Positions 35,818 through 44,225 of a stretch of 64,000 nt of DNA are shown in pieces. Source of the DNA: JANOBD01 sp031411495 (GTDB lineage Bacteria; Planctomycetota; Phycisphaerae; Tepidisphaerales; Tepidisphaeraceae); NCBI GenBank assembly GCA_031411495.1, contig JANOBD010000034.1:1-64000 (forward strand), given 5' to 3'. Below the pieces are notes generated by a model. That model did no database searches. It saw nothing but the letters and a program-made list of their open reading frames with translations, and was not told the origin of the DNA. The first letter of the stretch is position 1, and every line of letters begins with the position of its first letter. The position numbers were made by a program, and so were the translations under genes.

Positions 35818-37716
35818 ATGGCTAAGCAGAACAAACGTGTGATCGTCGTCGGCGGCGGACTCGCCGGTTTGGCGTGTGCCATCAAGCTCGCCGAAGAAGG
35901 CGTCGAGGTCGATCTCTTCTCGATGGTTCCCGTCAAGCGCTCCCACAGTGTCTGCGCGCAGGGCGGCATCAACGCGTGCAACGACATCGCGCGGCAACAG
36001 GGCTTCTCCGAGTGGATGCACTTCGACGAAACCGTCTACGGCGGCGACTACCTCGCCGACCAGCCGATGGTGCTGGAGATGTGCAACTGGGCCCCGCGCA
36101 TCATCGACCTGCTCGATCGCATGGGCGTCCCGTTCAACCGCACGCCCGAAGGCCAGCGCGATCTGCGCCTCTTCGGCGGTTCACTCTTCAAGCGGACCTT
36201 CTTTGCCGGCGCGACCACCGGCCAGCAGCTCCTCTACGCGCTCGATGAACAGACCCGCCGGTGGGAAGCCGCCGGCAAGATCCGCAAGTTCGAGTTCTGG
36301 GAGTTCCTATATCCGGTCCTGGCAGACGGACAATGCGTCGGCATCGTCGCGCAGGACATGCGGACGATGGAGATCAAGGCTTTCCGCGGCGACGCCACCG
36401 TGATGGCGACCGGCGGCAACGGCCTGGTGTTCGGCAAGAGCACGATGTCGGTCATTTGTACCGGCGGCGCGGTCGTCCGCTGCTATACCGCCGGCGCGAC
36501 GCTGGGAAACCCGGAGATGATCCAGGTCCATCCCACGGCCATCCCCGGCGAAGACAAGTGCCGGCTCATCAGCGAATCCGCCCGCGGCGAAGGCGGCCGC
36601 GTGTGGGTGCCCAAGACCAAAGGCGACAAGCGCCCGCCCAACGACATCCCCGAAGACGCCCGCGACTATTTCCTCGAGCGCCTCTATCCCAAGTACGGCA
36701 ACCTCGTCCCACGCGACATCGCCACCCGCGAAATCTTCAAGATCTGTCTTGACGGCTTCGGCATCGGCGGCGGCAACATGGTCTACCTCGACCTGCGCGA
36801 CAAGGTAAAGGAACTCGGCCGCGAAAAGGTGCTCGCCAAGCTCGAAGGCATCCTGGAAATTTACGAGAAGTTCGTCGGCTCGGATCCGCTGCACGAACCG
36901 ATGAAGATTTTCCCCGCCGTCCATTACACGATGGGCGGCCTGCGGGTGCTCTTTGCCCCGAAGAAGACGACGCCGGGCGGCCTCGAGTTCGGCAACCCGC
37001 TGAACATGATGACCGACATCCCCGGCCTGTACGCGATGGGTGAGGCCAGCTTCGCCTACCACGGCGCCAATCGCCTGGGCGCGAACTCGCTGCTGAGCTG
37101 CATCTTCGACGGCCTCTTCGGCGGCACGTGCATCAAGAACTTCATCGGCGGCGACAACCACGTCGCGGCGGCGTCCGTCAGCCAGTCGGCGTACGACGAT
37201 GTCATCGCCAGCGAGAAGGCCAAGGTCGATAAGCTCATCAACTCGCAAGGCACCGAAAATCCGTACAAGCTCTGGACCGAGATGGGCAAGCTGATGACGG
37301 AGAATGTCACCGTCATTCGTTACAACGACCGCCTGGAACAGACGCTTGCCACCTGCCAGGAATGGAAGCAGCGCTACCGGAACGTGAAGCTTTCCGACAC
37401 CGGCATGTGGACGAACCAGAACCTGTCGTTCACGCGGGCGCTGGGCGACATGATCAAGTACGCCGAGGCGATCATCAAAGGTGCGCTCATCCGCAACGAA
37501 AGCCGCGGTTCGCACTACAAGCCCGACTTCCCGGAAACGCCCGTCGAAGCCAGTGCCATCAAGGCGACGATCGCGCGATACGATGCGGCGAGCGACTCGG
37601 CGAAAATCGAGTTTGCGCCGGTGGATATCAGTCTTGTCGCGCCGCGGGCCAGAACGTACGGCAAAGATGCGGCCAAGAAGGAAACGCCCAAGCCCGCCGT
37701 GGCCCTCGCCGTGTGA
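35818..37716 (+). CDS. sdhA: Succinate dehydrogenase flavoprotein subunit
   Basis: A 632-residue FAD subunit oxidising succinate to fumarate in the TCA cycle and respiratory chain. VIVVGGGLAGLACAIKLAEE is the FAD Rossmann motif; SHSVCAQGGINA is the flavin-linkage region (HSVAAQGG in most homologues), and FFAGATTGQQLLYALD follows. HYTMGGLRVLF and GEASFAYHGANRLGANSLL are the substrate and FAD C-terminal blocks. The start at 35818 gives the normal N-terminus. No sdhB lies downstream; the next gene is a glycosyltransferase. Confidence 0.94.
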   Translation: MAKQNKRVIVVGGGLAGLACAIKLAEEGVEVDLFSMVPVKRSHSVCAQGGINACNDIARQQGFSEWMHFDETVYGGDYLADQPMVLEMCNWAPRIIDLLDRMGVPFNRTPEGQRDLRLFGGSLFKRTFFAGATTGQQLLYALDEQTRRWEAAGKIRKFEFWEFLYPVLADGQCVGIVAQDMRTMEIKAFRGDATVMATGGNGLVFGKSTMSVICTGGAVVRCYTAGATLGNPEMIQVHPTAIPGEDKCRLISESARGEGGRVWVPKTKGDKRPPNDIPEDARDYFLERLYPKYGNLVPRDIATREIFKICLDGFGIGGGNMVYLDLRDKVKELGREKVLAKLEGILEIYEKFVGSDPLHEPMKIFPAVHYTMGGLRVLFAPKKTTPGGLEFGNPLNMMTDIPGLYAMGEASFAYHGANRLGANSLLSCIFDGLFGGTCIKNFIGGDNHVAAASVSQSAYDDVIASEKAKVDKLINSQGTENPYKLWTEMGKLMTENVTVIRYNDRLEQTLATCQEWKQRYRNVKLSDTGMWTNQNLSFTRALGDMIKYAEAIIKGALIRNESRGSHYKPDFPETPVEASAIKATIARYDAASDSAKIEFAPVDISLVAPRARTYGKDAAKKETPKPAVALAV

Positions 37717-37749
37717 GCGACGGCTCCTCGTGTGCATCCCGCGGAACGC

Positions 37750-37755
37750 TACAAT
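37750..37755 (+). promoter_or_regulatory. -10-like TACAAT before the first GT-C gene
   Basis: TACAAT ends 9 bases before ATG 37765 and overlaps the left arm of the hairpin at 37753-37786. Confidence 0.4.
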
Positions 37756-37786
37756 CGCCCGCCGATGAATGAATCGGCGGGCGATT
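37753..37786 (+). terminator. 14-base perfect hairpin over the start codon of the first GT-C gene
   Basis: Arms AATCGCCCGCCGAT (37753-37766) and its exact complement (37773-37786) flank the 6-base loop GAATGA, followed by CTGTTTCG. The ATG at 37765-37767 sits at the top of the stem. It could terminate sdhA transcripts or hide the start codon. Confidence 0.6.
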
Positions 37787-39363
37787 CTGTTTCGAACGTG
37801 ACAGCGGTCTGCCCGCGCGGCAAATGGACGCTGCGCGACTCGGCATTGCTCGCTGCGCTGCTGCTGCTCGCGCTCGCCGTTCGCATCATTCACATCGATC
37901 CATTTCCGAGCCTGGATGAGATCTGGCACATGGGCCTGACCGCGGGCTACGGCTCGCCGATGTCGCAGTTCCTGCACGGGCAGGTGTCCGTAAACCCACC
38001 GAGCTGGTCGCGGCTGGAATCCACGCGGCCGTTCTGGACGGTGTGGACGCACATGGACGGCGTTCTCCATCCGCCGCTCTATTGCCTCACGCTCCGACTC
38101 TGGCGGGACGCACTTGGCGCTTCGGACCTGGCCGCGCATCTCTACTCGATCTTCTGGTGCCTGATCACGCTCGGATTCCTGTACGACACCGCACGACGAT
38201 CGATGGACCGGACCGTCGCGGCGCTGATCGTTCTGGCGATGGGAATGTCTCAGTCGCAGGTTTACTTCGCGCAGGAGATTCGCGGATACGCGATGATGAT
38301 CGGCATTGCGACGGTCGCGCTCTGGTTGATGACGCGCGTCGAGGTGGAGGGCGCGACGCGCCGCCGTGTTGCAGTGCTCGCGTGGATCACGCTCCCGCTG
38401 ATGCTGACGCACTATTTCGCCGCCGGCGGCGCGCTCGCGGTGTGTCTCTGGGGACTCTTCCGGCTCAAAGGGCAGCGGTTGCGGTTCGCGCTCCACGTCG
38501 CCGGGGCAGCGATCGCCTACCTTGCGATCTGGCTGCCGCAGGCGCTGAAACAGGTCGACGACATTTACACCGGCGACGCATTCGTGCTGGTGGAGCATCT
38601 CGCGCTCAAACGGGTGGCGCTCGCGCTCACTTCCGCGCCGATACGCATGATCGCAGACCGGAACTACAAGATCAGTCTCTTCTACTGCATCTCCGGGCTG
38701 CTGCTCGTGCTGCCGTGGATCCAGATCCGGCGGTTTCGGCCGCTGGCGGCGTGGGGCGCATTTCTCTGCGGCGGGCTGTTTCCGCTGATGGCGTTGGACG
38801 TGCTTCGCTCGACGATCCAACTCGAGTACCTCCGCTACTTTTCGATCATCACGCCTGCGGTGTTCCTGCTCGTGGCGGGGGTCGCCTGGAGCTGGTCAAA
38901 AACTGCGGCGTACGCGCTCTCGGTGGTTGCGACCTTTCTGGGCGGCTATCACCTGGTGATGGGCACCCGGATGCTCACCAATGAGCCGAACCTGATCGCG
39001 CAGGCGCAGGCGCTAAACGGTCATCTGCGATCGGGCGAGGCGCTGATCGCGTTTCACGGTACAGGCTCAGCAGACCTCGGCGATATGGCGATCATGACGA
39101 CGCTGCATCAGCGCCAGTGGCAAGACCGCCCGGTGCTCATCCTTTCGCAGCCCATGTCCGCGGAAGCGCGAGCCGCGATGACGAAGCGCGCCTGGCTCAT
39201 CACGTTCAACCTCTTCGATGCGCCCGGCCTGCGCGGCAAGCCTGATCCGGTCGGCATGCTCACGGCCGGCGGCGTCGCGTTGCCCGACAGTTTCCGTGAC
39301 GACGACGGTTTCCAGTACATTCACATCGAGTGGAAGGATCCCGCAACGCAACCAGCGTCGTGA
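37765..39363 (+). CDS. GT-C membrane glycosyltransferase, PMT_2/GT39-like, paralogue 1
   Basis: A 532-residue integral membrane protein with about ten helices. The first extracytoplasmic loop has SLDEIWHMGL (Asp51-Glu52), the acidic pair expected for a GT-C enzyme using a polyprenyl-phosphate sugar. Further family blocks are DGVLHPPLYCLTLRLWRDAL, QVYFAQEIRGYAMMIG and LPLMLTHYFAAGG. It should move a sugar to an acceptor outside the membrane. It is the first of four tandem paralogues of nearly equal length (532, 527, 530, 532). The start lies in a perfect hairpin. It ends DPATQPAS. Confidence 0.82.
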   Translation: MNESAGDSVSNVTAVCPRGKWTLRDSALLAALLLLALAVRIIHIDPFPSLDEIWHMGLTAGYGSPMSQFLHGQVSVNPPSWSRLESTRPFWTVWTHMDGVLHPPLYCLTLRLWRDALGASDLAAHLYSIFWCLITLGFLYDTARRSMDRTVAALIVLAMGMSQSQVYFAQEIRGYAMMIGIATVALWLMTRVEVEGATRRRVAVLAWITLPLMLTHYFAAGGALAVCLWGLFRLKGQRLRFALHVAGAAIAYLAIWLPQALKQVDDIYTGDAFVLVEHLALKRVALALTSAPIRMIADRNYKISLFYCISGLLLVLPWIQIRRFRPLAAWGAFLCGGLFPLMALDVLRSTIQLEYLRYFSIITPAVFLLVAGVAWSWSKTAAYALSVVATFLGGYHLVMGTRMLTNEPNLIAQAQALNGHLRSGEALIAFHGTGSADLGDMAIMTTLHQRQWQDRPVLILSQPMSAEARAAMTKRAWLITFNLFDAPGLRGKPDPVGMLTAGGVALPDSFRDDDGFQYIHIEWKDPATQPAS

Positions 39364-39406
39364 TGTGCCGGCCGAGCGAAACACGTTGATCTCGCCAAAG
39401 GCCGTG

Positions 39407-39412
39407 TATATT
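39407..39412 (+). promoter_or_regulatory. -10-like TATATT before the second GT-C gene
   Basis: TATATT ends 9 bases before ATG 39422, with TTGATC at 39386-39391 as a short-spaced -35 candidate (15 bases). Confidence 0.4.
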
Positions 39413-39421
39413 CGCGGGCTC

Positions 39422-41005
39422 ATGAGCGAGTTCGAAGCACAACAAGCGACACCCCTCGCACCGCAGTTACCGTCGGGATGGACGGCGCTCGATATCGCAT
39501 TGCTCGCTGGCGTGCTCGTGTTCGCGTGCGTGCTGCGAATCTGGAACATCGATCACGATCTGTCGTTCGATGAGCTCTGGCACCTCGCCACCACGCCGGG
39601 CCTGGGTTCGCCCCTGGGCAAGTTTCCCAACGACGTGCTGCTGAGCGGATTGCCGTCGCAGACGGGGCTGGATCATGCCGCGCCGTTCTGGATGGTGTGG
39701 ACCCATATGGACGGCGTGCTGCACCCGCCGCTGTTCTGCTTGTCGCTTCGGCTCTGGCGCGACACGTTCGGGCAAAGCGATCTGGCAGCACACCTGTACT
39801 CGACGTTCTGGTCGATGATCGCGATCGGTTTCCTCTTTGCGACGACGCGCCTCGCGCTGGATCGGTGGGCGGCGCTCATCGTCGGCGTGGGGACGGCGAT
39901 CTCGCAGGTGCAGATCTATTACGCGCAGGAAGTCCGCAGTTACCAGCTGCTGATCGCGATCGCTTCCTACGCGCTGTGGGTGATGATGCGCATCGAAAAG
40001 CTCGGGCCGACCCGGCAGCGGGCGGTCGTTCTTGCCGCGCTCACGTTTCCGCTCCTGCTCACGCACTATTTTGCTGCCGGCGCGGCGATCGCGATCGGCG
40101 TCTACGGCCTGCTGCGGCTGCGTGGCCAGCGCATCGCATTCATCGCGACCGGCGCGCTCTCCGGGCTCATCTACCTCTTCGCGTGGGTGCCGTTCGCGCT
40201 CAGGCAGGTTCACGACCTCGACACCGGCGACTCCTTCCTTCGCGTGGCGAAGGTTGATTATGTTCGCGAATTGCTGCTGGTGATGTGTGCGCCCTGGAGG
40301 ACGATCGTCGACAAAGACTACCAGGCCGAACACGCAACCGTTGCGGCCGGGCTTCTACTGATCGTGCCATGGCTGCTGGTCCGGCGCAATCGCGCGCTGC
40401 TGCCGTGGGCGATCTGGCTGCTGCTTAGCGTCCTGGCGATCGCCGCGCTGGATGTCGTGCGGATGACCGCCCACCTGACCTTTCCGCGGTATTACTCCGT
40501 CGCGTCGCCGGCCGTGTTGCCGCTCGCGGTGGGGATCGTCTGGTCATTGGATCGGCGGACGGGTTATGTGCTGGGCGTCGCGCTGCTGACGCTGATCGCG
40601 CTCGGGCGACGGGTGGATGCGGCCATTTCGGTTGACTCGCCGTTCCACGCCGATGCGAGAAACTACGTTCGCCCGCGGATCGGCCCGGGCGAAGCGCTGC
40701 TGATCTACAACGGCACCGCGCAACCCGACTACAACGAGATGCTGGCGCTCACCTTTTCGCACGTGCCCGAGTTCAAAGCGCGGCCCACCATCAAGATGAC
40801 TCGACCGCTCTCGCCGGAACTCGTCGCACAATTGCCCCGCAGCGCATGGCTGGTGACCTATCTTTCCGACATTCCGCTCTCCGTACTCGTGCCGGGCGCA
40901 CGGGTGATCGAAGTTCACGAGGTGAAGGATCAGGCCTTGCTCCTCCATCTCCAGATCCGAGACGAGATGCCGGACACTCAACCGAGCGCGACGACCCGAC
41001 CATGA
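39422..41005 (+). CDS. GT-C membrane glycosyltransferase, PMT_2/GT39-like, paralogue 2
   Basis: A 527-residue membrane protein closely similar in layout to its neighbours: LSFDELWHLATTPG in the first loop, DGVLHPPLFCLSLRLWRDTF, QIYYAQEVRSYQLLIA and FPLLLTHYFAAGA. The C-terminal domain is soluble and ends MPDTQPSATTRP. The start 58 bases after paralogue 1 has its own -10-like element. Its stop overlaps the start of paralogue 3 in ATGA, so those two are translationally coupled. Divergence between paralogues suggests different acceptors or sugars. Confidence 0.82.
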   Translation: MSEFEAQQATPLAPQLPSGWTALDIALLAGVLVFACVLRIWNIDHDLSFDELWHLATTPGLGSPLGKFPNDVLLSGLPSQTGLDHAAPFWMVWTHMDGVLHPPLFCLSLRLWRDTFGQSDLAAHLYSTFWSMIAIGFLFATTRLALDRWAALIVGVGTAISQVQIYYAQEVRSYQLLIAIASYALWVMMRIEKLGPTRQRAVVLAALTFPLLLTHYFAAGAAIAIGVYGLLRLRGQRIAFIATGALSGLIYLFAWVPFALRQVHDLDTGDSFLRVAKVDYVRELLLVMCAPWRTIVDKDYQAEHATVAAGLLLIVPWLLVRRNRALLPWAIWLLLSVLAIAALDVVRMTAHLTFPRYYSVASPAVLPLAVGIVWSLDRRTGYVLGVALLTLIALGRRVDAAISVDSPFHADARNYVRPRIGPGEALLIYNGTAQPDYNEMLALTFSHVPEFKARPTIKMTRPLSPELVAQLPRSAWLVTYLSDIPLSVLVPGARVIEVHEVKDQALLLHLQIRDEMPDTQPSATTRP

Positions 41006-42594
41006 CCGAAGTTGCACCCACCCCCGAAGCGCCGCCTGACCCGAGCCGAGTGCGCACGCGGTGGGATTGGCGCGACTACGCGCTGCTGGCATTCGTCCTT
41101 GCGATTGCCGGCTGGGTTCGGCTGACACATATCGATTCCGGACTTTCGTTCGACGAACTCTGGCACCTCGCCTCCACCACCGGCATCGGCGACGCGATGA
41201 GCCGTTATCGGCACGACATCGTCTATCCCGATGCCGTAAGCCTCACGAACCTGGCGCACAAGCAGGGCCTCTGGAAGATCTGGACGGGAATGGATGGAAT
41301 CCTCCATCCGCCGCTGTTCCTGGTGGCGCTGCGCCTGTGGCGGGAGGTGTTCGGCTCATCCGACTTCGTCGCGCATTCGTTTTCGATTGTCTGCAGCCTG
41401 GTGTCGATCGGTTTCATATTCGCCAGCGCGCGGCTGGCGATGAATCGAGCCGCGGCGAGCTTTGCCGGCCTCACCTGTGCGTTCGCGATGACGCAGGTCT
41501 ACTTCGCGCAGGAAGTTCGCGCCTACGCGATGATGATCGCGCTTGCGTCAGTCGCGCTCTGGCTGATGACTCGAATCGAATTGCTCGGCGCGACCCGACG
41601 GTGCGCGATCGCGCTGGCCGCGCTTACGCTGCCGCTCATGTTGACGCATTACTTCGCGATCGGTGGATGCCTGGCGATCGGCATTTACGGATTCGCGTAC
41701 GCCAAGCCGTTTCGGAAGCCGTTCGTTCTGAGTGGCCTGGCGTCAGCCACGATATACGTCGCCATCTGGCTGCCGTTCGCCATCCAACAACTCGACGATC
41801 TCGGCACCGGCGACGCGTTTTTGAAAGCGGACCAGGGGCCGATGCACGTCATTCTGCTCGCGGCGGGCGTGCCGTTCCGTTTGCTCGTCGAACGCGATTA
41901 CCAATTCGAAAAAACGCCGCTCTTCAGCGCTGTGATCTTCGTGCTGCCATGGTTCCTCAACAGGCGGCTTGCCGCACTGCGGCCCTGGGCGATCTGGCTG
42001 TGCGCGTCCGTCCTGCCGATCCTTGCGCTCGACCTGGCGCGGACGACCGTACACACCGCGTTCATCCGCTACCTCGCCGTTGCTACGCCTGCCGTGCCGC
42101 TGCTGTTCGTCGGCGTCGTGTTTGCGACCGGACAGCGCAAGCTCGCCTACGGGTTCGGGGCGGCGTTGGCGTTTGTCGGCGCGATTTATCTCTATTCGGG
42201 CGCGCGCGTGCTGCTCGATGCGGACGACCTGACGGAGATCCGCCGGATCATCGAGCCACGCTTTCGGAAGGGCGACGCCATCGTCACCTGCTCGGGACGG
42301 TTGCCGGCGTTTTACTGCGACGCAATGACCCTCACCATTACCCATTCCGACACCGTCTTCCCGGCTCCCCTGGCGGTCATCACCAGGCCGATGTCAAAGC
42401 AACTGGTGGAACAACTCGGCACGCGATCGGTCTGGCTTATCAGCGGCGAACTTGAAGTGCCGGTTGAAGAGCTGATCCCCGGCGCGCGAGTCGTCTATTC
42501 CTATCCGGCGACGCCGTTCGTGCTGGTGCGGCATCTCGTGCTTGATCCTTCCGAAGATTCCTCACCCTCGACGCGGCCCGAATTACCGCATTGA
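41002..42594 (+). CDS. GT-C membrane glycosyltransferase, PMT_2/GT39-like, paralogue 3
   Basis: A 530-residue membrane protein with LSFDELWHLASTTG, DGILHPPLFLVALRLWREVF, QVYFAQEVRAYAMMIA and LPLMLTHYFAIGG in the order of its paralogues. Its ATG (41002) overlaps the preceding stop codon. The N-terminus is a short Pro-rich cytoplasmic tail (MTEVAPTPEAPPDPSRV). Its last codons, including the TGA, coincide with a candidate promoter for paralogue 4. Confidence 0.82.
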   Translation: MTEVAPTPEAPPDPSRVRTRWDWRDYALLAFVLAIAGWVRLTHIDSGLSFDELWHLASTTGIGDAMSRYRHDIVYPDAVSLTNLAHKQGLWKIWTGMDGILHPPLFLVALRLWREVFGSSDFVAHSFSIVCSLVSIGFIFASARLAMNRAAASFAGLTCAFAMTQVYFAQEVRAYAMMIALASVALWLMTRIELLGATRRCAIALAALTLPLMLTHYFAIGGCLAIGIYGFAYAKPFRKPFVLSGLASATIYVAIWLPFAIQQLDDLGTGDAFLKADQGPMHVILLAAGVPFRLLVERDYQFEKTPLFSAVIFVLPWFLNRRLAALRPWAIWLCASVLPILALDLARTTVHTAFIRYLAVATPAVPLLFVGVVFATGQRKLAYGFGAALAFVGAIYLYSGARVLLDADDLTEIRRIIEPRFRKGDAIVTCSGRLPAFYCDAMTLTITHSDTVFPAPLAVITRPMSKQLVEQLGTRSVWLISGELEVPVEELIPGARVVYSYPATPFVLVRHLVLDPSEDSSPSTRPELPH

Positions 42595-42619
42595 TGCGTC
42601 GCCTCGTGGTTTTTATGAT
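42591..42619 (+). promoter_or_regulatory. Promoter for the fourth GT-C gene, overlapping the stop of the third
   Basis: TTGATG (42591-42596), 17-base spacer, TATGAT (42614-42619), ending 7 bases before ATG 42627. Both hexamers and the spacing are good, so transcripts would start at or near the ATG. Confidence 0.6.
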
Positions 42620-42626
42620 TGCGGGG

Positions 42627-44225
42627 ATGGAAGCGTGCGGGGAGGTGCCGGCCAGACCGTGGAGCAGTGTCGACTGGCTCCTGCTGCTCTCGGTGCTTTC
42701 AATCAGCGCCTGTCTGCGGTTGATCTATATCGATCCGGTCCTTTCGTTTGATGAAATCTGGCATCTTGCGACCACGCAGGGCCGGGGATCGTTAATCGGC
42801 AGCTTCGATCTGAACGTCGTTTACCACGATGTCGACAGCATGACGTCACTGGCGCATCCCGGCCCGATCTGGGGCATCTGGCATGACATGCCGGGCGTGC
42901 TGCACCCGCCGCTCTTTCTGATCGCGATGCGCCTGTGGCGCGACGTCATGGGCGACGGTGATTTCGCCGCTCACTGTTTTTCGATCACGTGGAGCCTCGT
43001 CGCCATCGCATTCACGTTTGCGACCGCTCGACTGGCGATGAACCGATGGGCGGCGCTGCTTTGCGGGACGACCCTCGCTTGCGCGCAGACGCAGTGCTAC
43101 TTCGCGCAGGAAGTCCGCGCCTACTCGATGTTGATTGGTTTCGGGTCGATCGCGCTCTGGCTCATGACGCGCTGCGAACTTCTCGGCGTGACGCGCAGGC
43201 GGCTGCTCATCCTCGCGTTTCTCACGCTCCCGATGTTATTGACCCACTACTTCACCTTCGGGAGCGCGGTGGCGATTGGCCTTTACGGATTAGTCCGCGG
43301 CGGCGCGCATCGACGCGCGTTCCTGCTGATGATCGGCGGCTGCGCGGCATTCTATGCCGTCGCTTGGATTCCCTTCGCGCTCGCCCAGATCAAGGACTTT
43401 CAGGTCGGCGACTGCCTGCTGAAGATCCCGCAGCGCGATCTGACATTCACAACGCTCATGCTCGCGGGCACGCCATTCCGGCTGATTGCCGATCGCGACT
43501 ACACGATGGAACGCCTCACCGCCTGCACCGGCGGGTTGTTCATCCTGCCCTGGCTGCTGATGAGTCGCATGCGCACGCTGTTTCCGTGGGTGTTGTGGCT
43601 CTGTCTCAGCGTCGGCGTGATCTTCGTGCTCGACATCGTCCGCACGACTCAGCACGCCGCGTACGTCCGCTACCTTGCGGCGGCGACACCGGCCGTGCCG
43701 CTGCTGATCGTCGGCACGTTCTGGCCAATTCGTCGATCCTTCGCGTACATGGCCGGCGTCGGGATGAGTTTCGGCGGGCTGATGTATCTCATTTCGCGCA
43801 ACCCGATCCACTTCGACGCCCAGCCCTTTCCCGACACCGCTTCGGTCCTCGCCAGGCACATGCAGCCGGGGGAAGCGTTGATCTCGTACGAATCAAGTCC
43901 CGCGCGAATGTGGCGGGCGCCGCTGCTGATTATGGTCGCCTCACACGAGCCCGGTCTGTTTCCGCGCACGGTGGCAATCCTCTCCAAGCCGGCCACTCCG
44001 GAGATCCTCAAGGAACTCAACTGCAGCTCATTCTGGCTGTTGTCGAGCTACGACTTTTCGACCCAGCAGGTGGTGCCGGGTGCGCGGGTGCTTCAATCGT
44101 TTCCCGGCGACGAGGAGATGCACATCGATCACCTGGCGATCGATTCGCCCTCGGGAGAGGTCGCGACTCCCGACTCACCCCGCGACTCTTCCGGCAGCGC
44201 CGGCGCGGCAGCGCCCGTGAGATGA
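42627..44225 (+). CDS. GT-C membrane glycosyltransferase, PMT_2/GT39-like, paralogue 4
   Basis: A 532-residue membrane protein: LSFDEIWHLATTQG, PGVLHPPLFLIAMRLWRDVM, QCYFAQEVRAYSMLIG and LPMLLTHYFTFGS. An ATG at 42594 overlaps the preceding stop, but the ATG at 42627 follows a good promoter by 7 bases and gives the same length and N-terminal spacing as the paralogues, so it is preferred. The last 97 bases overlap the convergent GT2-methyltransferase gene on the other strand. Confidence 0.8.
   Translation: MEACGEVPARPWSSVDWLLLLSVLSISACLRLIYIDPVLSFDEIWHLATTQGRGSLIGSFDLNVVYHDVDSMTSLAHPGPIWGIWHDMPGVLHPPLFLIAMRLWRDVMGDGDFAAHCFSITWSLVAIAFTFATARLAMNRWAALLCGTTLACAQTQCYFAQEVRAYSMLIGFGSIALWLMTRCELLGVTRRRLLILAFLTLPMLLTHYFTFGSAVAIGLYGLVRGGAHRRAFLLMIGGCAAFYAVAWIPFALAQIKDFQVGDCLLKIPQRDLTFTTLMLAGTPFRLIADRDYTMERLTACTGGLFILPWLLMSRMRTLFPWVLWLCLSVGVIFVLDIVRTTQHAAYVRYLAAATPAVPLLIVGTFWPIRRSFAYMAGVGMSFGGLMYLISRNPIHFDAQPFPDTASVLARHMQPGEALISYESSPARMWRAPLLIMVASHEPGLFPRTVAILSKPATPEILKELNCSSFWLLSSYDFSTQQVVPGARVLQSFPGDEEMHIDHLAIDSPSGEVATPDSPRDSSGSAGAAAPVR

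Noticed and set aside
36307..38820. 837-codon minus-strand frame opposite sdhA and the first GT-C gene
   Set aside because: Composition is that of an antisense shadow in high-GC DNA (Arg, His, Asp-rich), and both plus-strand genes are unambiguous.
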